A DNA stretch of 64,000 bases. It comes from a virus. The notes under the pieces are model-generated. The model was not told where the DNA came from. It did not search any database and saw only the letters and a list, made by a program, of their open reading frames with translations. The stretch's first letter is position 1; every line of letters starts with the position of its first letter. Position numbers and translations under genes: made by a program. The stretch lies in the IMG/VR virus record IMGVR_UViG_3300028388_004019, positions 1 to 64,000 of that record. One strand, given 5' to 3'. Shown one piece after another: positions 61,401-64,000 of the stretch.

Positions 61401-64000
61401 GTAACCGTTGAAGTCTGTGTTACCGTTTGTGTTGGGGTATTAGTCGGGGTCACCCCTGGTGTTTCAGAAGGAGTTACCGTCAATGTTGGTGTTTGTGTTG
61501 GGGTTTCACTGGCAGTCACTGTAGGTGTTACAGATGCCGTTGGTGTGATAGTAGATGTAATTGTCGCTGTTACTGATGGTGTCGGCGTATTTGATGTTGT
61601 TGGAGTAACAGACGCAGTAGGAGTAACTGATGATGTAGGTGTTACTGAAGCGGTTTGTGTAACCGTCGCAGTTGGCGTAGATGTCGGTGTAACCCCTGGT
61701 GTTTCAGAAGGTGTGACCGTTTGTGTTTGTGTCACTGTCGGTGTGATAGTAGCGGTCAATGTTGGTGTAACTGATGCCGTTGGAGTAACTGTTGAAGTAA
61801 TTGTTGCAGTCACTGATGGTGTCGGAGTTACAGAAGATGTTGGGGTAACCGATGCCGTCGGGGTAACAGAAGCTGTTGGTGTGACTGAACTTGTTGGAGT
61901 ATTAGTCGGAGTAGAAACAGGTGTTTCAGAAGGTGTAACAGTTTGTGTTTGAGTAACAGTTGGAGTTACACTTGAAGTTACTGTCGGCGTTACTGATGCA
62001 GTTGGAGTAACACTTGCAGTGATTGTAGCAGTCACAGACGGTGTTGGAGTATTTGATGTTGTAGGAGTAACGGAGGCCGTTGGAGTTACTGACGATGTCG
62101 GAGTAACAGACGCAGTTTGTGTTACCGTTTGAGTCGGTGTAGATGTTGGAGTTACCCCTGGAGTCTCAGATGGTGTTACCGTTTGAGTCTGAGTAACCGT
62201 CGGTGTAATAGTTGCCGTTACCGTTGGTGTAATAGAAGCGGTAGGAGTAACAGATGATGTAACTGTCGCAGTAACTGATGGGGTTGGAGTATTTGACGTT
62301 GTAGGTGTAACCGATGCTGTTGGTGTAACTGATGAAGTAGGAGTATTAGAAGGTGTTACCGTAACTGTAGAAGTTGGTGTAGATGTCGGAGTAACACCTG
62401 GCGTTTCAGAAGGAGTTACAGTTTGTGTTGGCGTGAATGTTGGTGTAACTGTAGCAGTTACGGTCGGTGTAATACTTGCCGTTGGTGTTACACTCGCAGT
62501 TATAGTTGCAGTTACCGATGGTGTTACTGTTTGAGTAGGAGTTACTGATGCAGTTGGTGTAACTGATGAAGTAGGAGTTACTGAAGCCGTCACCGTTTGA
62601 GTTGGTGTGATTGATGCAGTTGGTGTCACACTAGCAGTCGGCGTTACAGATGAAGTAGGAGTATTTGTTTGTGTTACCGCAGGTGTTTCAGATGGTGTTA
62701 CCGTTTGAGTCGGTGTGTTAGTTGGTGTCTCACTTGCCGTCAATGTTGGTGTAACAGACGCCGTTGGTGTTACCGATGCCGTTACAGTAGCAGTAACCGA
62801 AGGTGTCGGAGTATTTGTAGGTGTTTCAGTAGGTGTTGGAGTTACCGATGATGTAGGCGTTACACTTGCAGTTGGAGTAACCGAAGCGGTAACCGTTTGT
62901 GTTGGTGTGATAGTTGCCGTTTGAGTAACAGTTGAAGTTGGAGTATTAGTTGGCGTACTTACAGGTGTTGACGAAGCAGTAACAGTTTGTGTCGGTGTAA
63001 ATGTTGGAGTCACGGTAGAAGTGACCGTTGGAGTTATAGACGCAGTAGGAGTTACCGATGCAGTAACAGTTTGAGTAACTGTTTGAGTAGGTGTGTTTGT
63101 CGGAGTTAACGATGCTGTTGGAGTAACTGAAGATGTTGGAGTAACACTTGATGTTGGAGTAACCGAAGCAGTAACCGTTTGAGTTGGAGTAATAGTTGAC
63201 GTTTGAGTTACCGTTTGTGTTGGAGTGTTAGTTGGGGTAATTGATGGTGTCTCAGATGGAGTAACCGTCTGAGTAGGCGTAAATGTCGGAGTAACCGTGG
63301 CAGTTACCGTTGGAGTAATAGACGCAGTTGGTGTAACTGAAGCAGTAACAGTTTGTGTAACAGTCTGAGTTGGGGTATTTGTCGGTGTAATACTTGCAGT
63401 TGGAGTGACCGAACTTGTAGGTGTTACTGATGATGTTGGCGTAACCGAAGCCGTAACCGTTTGAGTTGGGGTAATAGTTGCAGTCGGTGTCAATGTAGAC
63501 GTAGGAGTATTCGTAGGTGTCACTGCTGGTGTAGAAGAAGCTGTTACCGTTTGTGTCGGAGTAAAGGTTGGAGTCACCGTTGAAGTAACAGTTGGAGTAA
63601 TAGACGCAGTAGGTGTTACCGATGCAGTAACCGTTTGAGTCACTGTTTGTGTTGGCGTATTTGTAGGTGTCAACGAGGCAGTTGGTGTAACCGAAGCAGT
63701 TGGTGTTATTGATGATGTTGGAGTAACCGAAGCAGTTACCGTTTGAGTCGGAGTTATAGTTGCAGTTTGTGTAACTGTTGATGTTGGGGTATTAGTTGGA
63801 GTAACTGCGGGGGTTGAAGAAGCAGTGACAGTTTGTGTTGGCGTAAATGTCGGAGTGACCGTGGCAGTTACCGTTGGTGTGATAGTTGCAGTTGGTGTAA
63901 ATGTTGGAGTAACCGTAGCCGTAACTGTTGGTGTTATTGAGGCAGTTGGTGTTACACTAGCGGTTGGAGTAACTGAAGATGTAGGCGTTACCGAAGCTGT
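58412..64000 (-). CDS. Giant mucin-like fibre with von Willebrand A-like domain (5' end beyond window)
   Basis: The frame runs past the window edge, so the N-terminus is missing (over 1860 codons seen). It starts with a very long Thr/Pro/Ser/Val repeat (TPTASVTPTxTxT), roughly 1250 residues, then a Cys-rich module (VYEITVTKLGNEGLFEYWYD), more TP linkers, and a vWA-like domain starting INIYYDSSGSMDVTIPPL, a DxSGS MIDAS metal site as in integrins. Then another linker and a Cys-rich C-terminal domain (DIYFSGCCETG...CSECTS). Hydroxyl-rich repeats may be glycosylated. Likely a long adhesive tail fibre or head appendage. Confidence 0.88.
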   Translation of the reverse strand, partial: TASVTPTSSVTPTASVTPTASITPTVTATVTPTFTPTATITPTVTATVTPTFTPTQTVTASSTPAVTPTNTPTSTVTQTATITPTQTVTASVTPTSSITPTASVTPTASLTPTNTPTQTVTQTVTASVTPTASITPTVTSTVTPTFTPTQTVTASSTPAVTPTNTPTSTLTPTATITPTQTVTASVTPTSSVTPTSSVTPTASITPTNTPTQTVTQTVTASVTPTASITPTVTATVTPTFTPTQTVTPSETPSITPTNTPTQTVTQTSTITPTQTVTASVTPTSSVTPTSSVTPTASLTPTNTPTQTVTQTVTASVTPTASITPTVTSTVTPTFTPTQTVTASSTPVSTPTNTPTSTVTQTATITPTQTVTASVTPTASVTPTSSVTPTPTETPTNTPTPSVTATVTASVTPTASVTPTLTASETPTNTPTQTVTPSETPAVTQTNTPTSSVTPTASVTPTASITPTQTVTASVTPTSSVTPTASVTPTQTVTPSVTATITASVTPTASITPTVTATVTPTFTPTQTVTPSETPGVTPTSTPTSTVTVTPSNTPTSSVTPTASVTPTTSNTPTPSVTATVTSSVTPTASITPTVTATITPTVTQTQTVTPSETPGVTPTSTPTQTVTQTASVTPTSSVTPTASVTPTTSNTPTPSVTATITASVTPTASVTPTVTSSVTPTVTQTQTVTPSETPVSTPTNTPTSSVTPTASVTPTASVTPTSSVTPTPSVTATITSTVTPTASVTPTLTATITPTVTQTQTVTPSETPGVTPTSTPTATVTQTASVTPTSSVTPTASVTPTTSNTPTPSVTATITSTITPTASVTPTVTASETPTQTPTLTVTPSETPGVTPTNTPTQTVTQTSTVTPTATITPTTSNTPTPSVTSTVTASITPTASVTPTLTSSVTPTVTQTQTVTPSETPGVTPTSTPTQTVTQTSTVTPTSSVTPTSTVTQTASVTPTPSVTSSVTPTVTNTNTPTASVTPTLTASITPTVTQTQTVTPSETPGSTPTNTPTQTVTVTPSNTPTQTVTPTSSVTPTASITPTPSTTASVTPTVTNTNTPTGSVTPTVTASETPTQTPTLTVTPSETPGVTQTNTPTQTSTFTPTASATPSITPTLTPSTTASVTPTLTVTPSITSSITPTFTPTATITQTVTPSETPGGTPTSTPTSTITPTQTVTVTSSNTPTPSNTPTVTQTPTITSSPASTQTPTVTVTQSPTLTPTVTVSQTPGSSQTPTQTYTPSSTQTPTVTSTPTVTPTHTVTPSPSGVLYDCSVYEITVTKLGNEGLFEYWYDECDETLCGTVRQSHGFIYRVPQTVRICAQQGTVVFPPQYPSSAYTLTTICNNCCSNPDVSPTPTPTNTPTISVSPTNTPTISVSPTNTPTISNSPTNTPSISVSPTYTSTPTVTPTVTPTEGEVFTEFIFIPNATLTPTPSISPTLTETPACIPIDDGTEINIYYDSSGSMDVTIPPLSVAVNTLLKPVLLPFYNNDEDLYDKRVKFKKSDERGYFFLSSLSFDDPTVDKRLNMVFQDEAQTDYTGDGNWGIFTTRTSTFDSDIVRLRSRIDSNSYDIRGEYFQVSGTNQSHINFQNLLIAVEEGLGNYAGIYGLSDKTEIHNTYNVLRQGSSQYYADLIEDAINNLGYCLSPTPTPTQSQTPTPTVTPTLSVTPTITQTVTNTPTNTMTQTKTPTQTVTSTPTQTQTNTPTQTQTNTPTQTQTNTPTQTVTNTPTQTVTASVTPSVTPTNTVTPSITQTPNYVDIYFSGCCETGEATPYSLSVTTTLQSEINQAITAGRTTLYLQNQTGISDQCVSFYTSSTGTETKLGVINGQFIGNNGNLWTGGPSEVYVDCSECTSPAEHPCGG
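60190..64000. repeat. Minisatellite-like Thr-Pro coding repeat
   Basis: About 3.8 kb of short degenerate units, mostly multiples of 18 bases (GTTGGTGTAACTGATGC-like), coding TPTASV-type hexads. Larger super-units recur, marked by variants of SETPGVTPTSTP. Prone to length change by slippage or recombination, and hard to assemble. Confidence 0.88.

Noticed and set aside
60483-62924. Plus-strand Val/Gly-rich frames across the Thr/Pro repeat
   Set aside because: Antisense shadow of the repeat: GVTV-type strings come from the complement of TP codons.
60190-64000. CRISPR array or tandem non-coding repeat
   Set aside because: Units are short, degenerate, have no unique spacers and stay in one open frame coding Thr/Pro hexads.
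1-64000. tRNA, rRNA or integrase genes
   Set aside because: I looked for cloverleaf-like stretches and tyrosine or serine recombinase motifs in the short gaps and frames and saw none; intergenic space is mostly under 130 bases.

Overview
The window is a tightly packed, AT-rich stretch of what looks like a large tailed phage genome infecting a Bacteroidetes (flavobacteria-like) host. Phage evidence: a T4-type recombination and replication set (gp46/gp47-like SbcC/SbcD, primase with zinc finger and Toprim, RuvC-like resolvase, PD-(D/E)XK nuclease, dCMP deaminase), an endolysin, a phage sigma factor, collagen-like tail fibres ending in S74 intramolecular chaperones, and many small genes overlapping as TAATG or ATGA. 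Host evidence: a TonB-dependent receptor, type II glutamine synthetase, a T9SS-like sorting tail, SprB repeats, an Hc1 histone-like protein and a YwqK-like lipid-exported protein. No capsid, terminase, integrase, tRNA or rRNA gene is in view. Both window edges cut through long repetitive fibre genes.

Layout. Nearly everything is on the minus strand, so transcription mostly runs from high to low coordinates. 1-12.4 kb: three giant collagen-like fibre genes (A partial, B, C) plus an orphan 46-residue fibre head module; B and C are both frameshifted just upstream of their S74 tails. 12.5-16.0 kb: an unknown plus-strand gene, then a glutamine synthetase / thioredoxin / glutaredoxin operon. 16.1-25.8 kb: single-gene units, each closed by a strong terminator: TonB-dependent receptor, small basic protein, PcfJ-like protein, a collagen-type glycosyltransferase, LRR protein, adenine methylase, secreted T9SS-tail protein. 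25.8-39.4 kb: small membrane proteins, DnaJ, Hc1, probable virion proteins, lysis genes, sigma factor, EF-hand protein. 39.4-41.0 kb: a restriction-modification pair framed by 34-bp direct repeats. 41.0-51.2 kb: the recombination and replication block, with two lysyl-hydroxylase-like genes and a sulfotransferase embedded in it. 51.2-64.0 kb: structural and adhesion genes: a tail protein, an SprB-repeat protein, two Thr/Pro/Ser mucin-like proteins (one with a von Willebrand A-like domain) and a trypsin-like protease.

How it may work together. The most striking content is an apparent phage-encoded, animal-like extracellular-matrix maturation pathway. The protein at 20692-22122 matches, along its whole length, the glycosyltransferase plus accessory domains of procollagen lysyl hydroxylases (PLOD/LH3). 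The protein at 46800-47429 matches the third, lysyl hydroxylase, domain of the same animal enzyme, with all iron and 2-oxoglutarate residues. The obvious substrates are the Lys-Gly-rich collagen fibres of the same phage, which are full of X-Lys-Gly triplets. A sulfotransferase and the Thr/Pro/Ser-rich mucin-like proteins add a second layer that may be glycosylated. I infer that the virion carries hydroxylysine-glycosylated, possibly sulfated fibres. All functional statements rest on motif recognition by eye; no database search was run.
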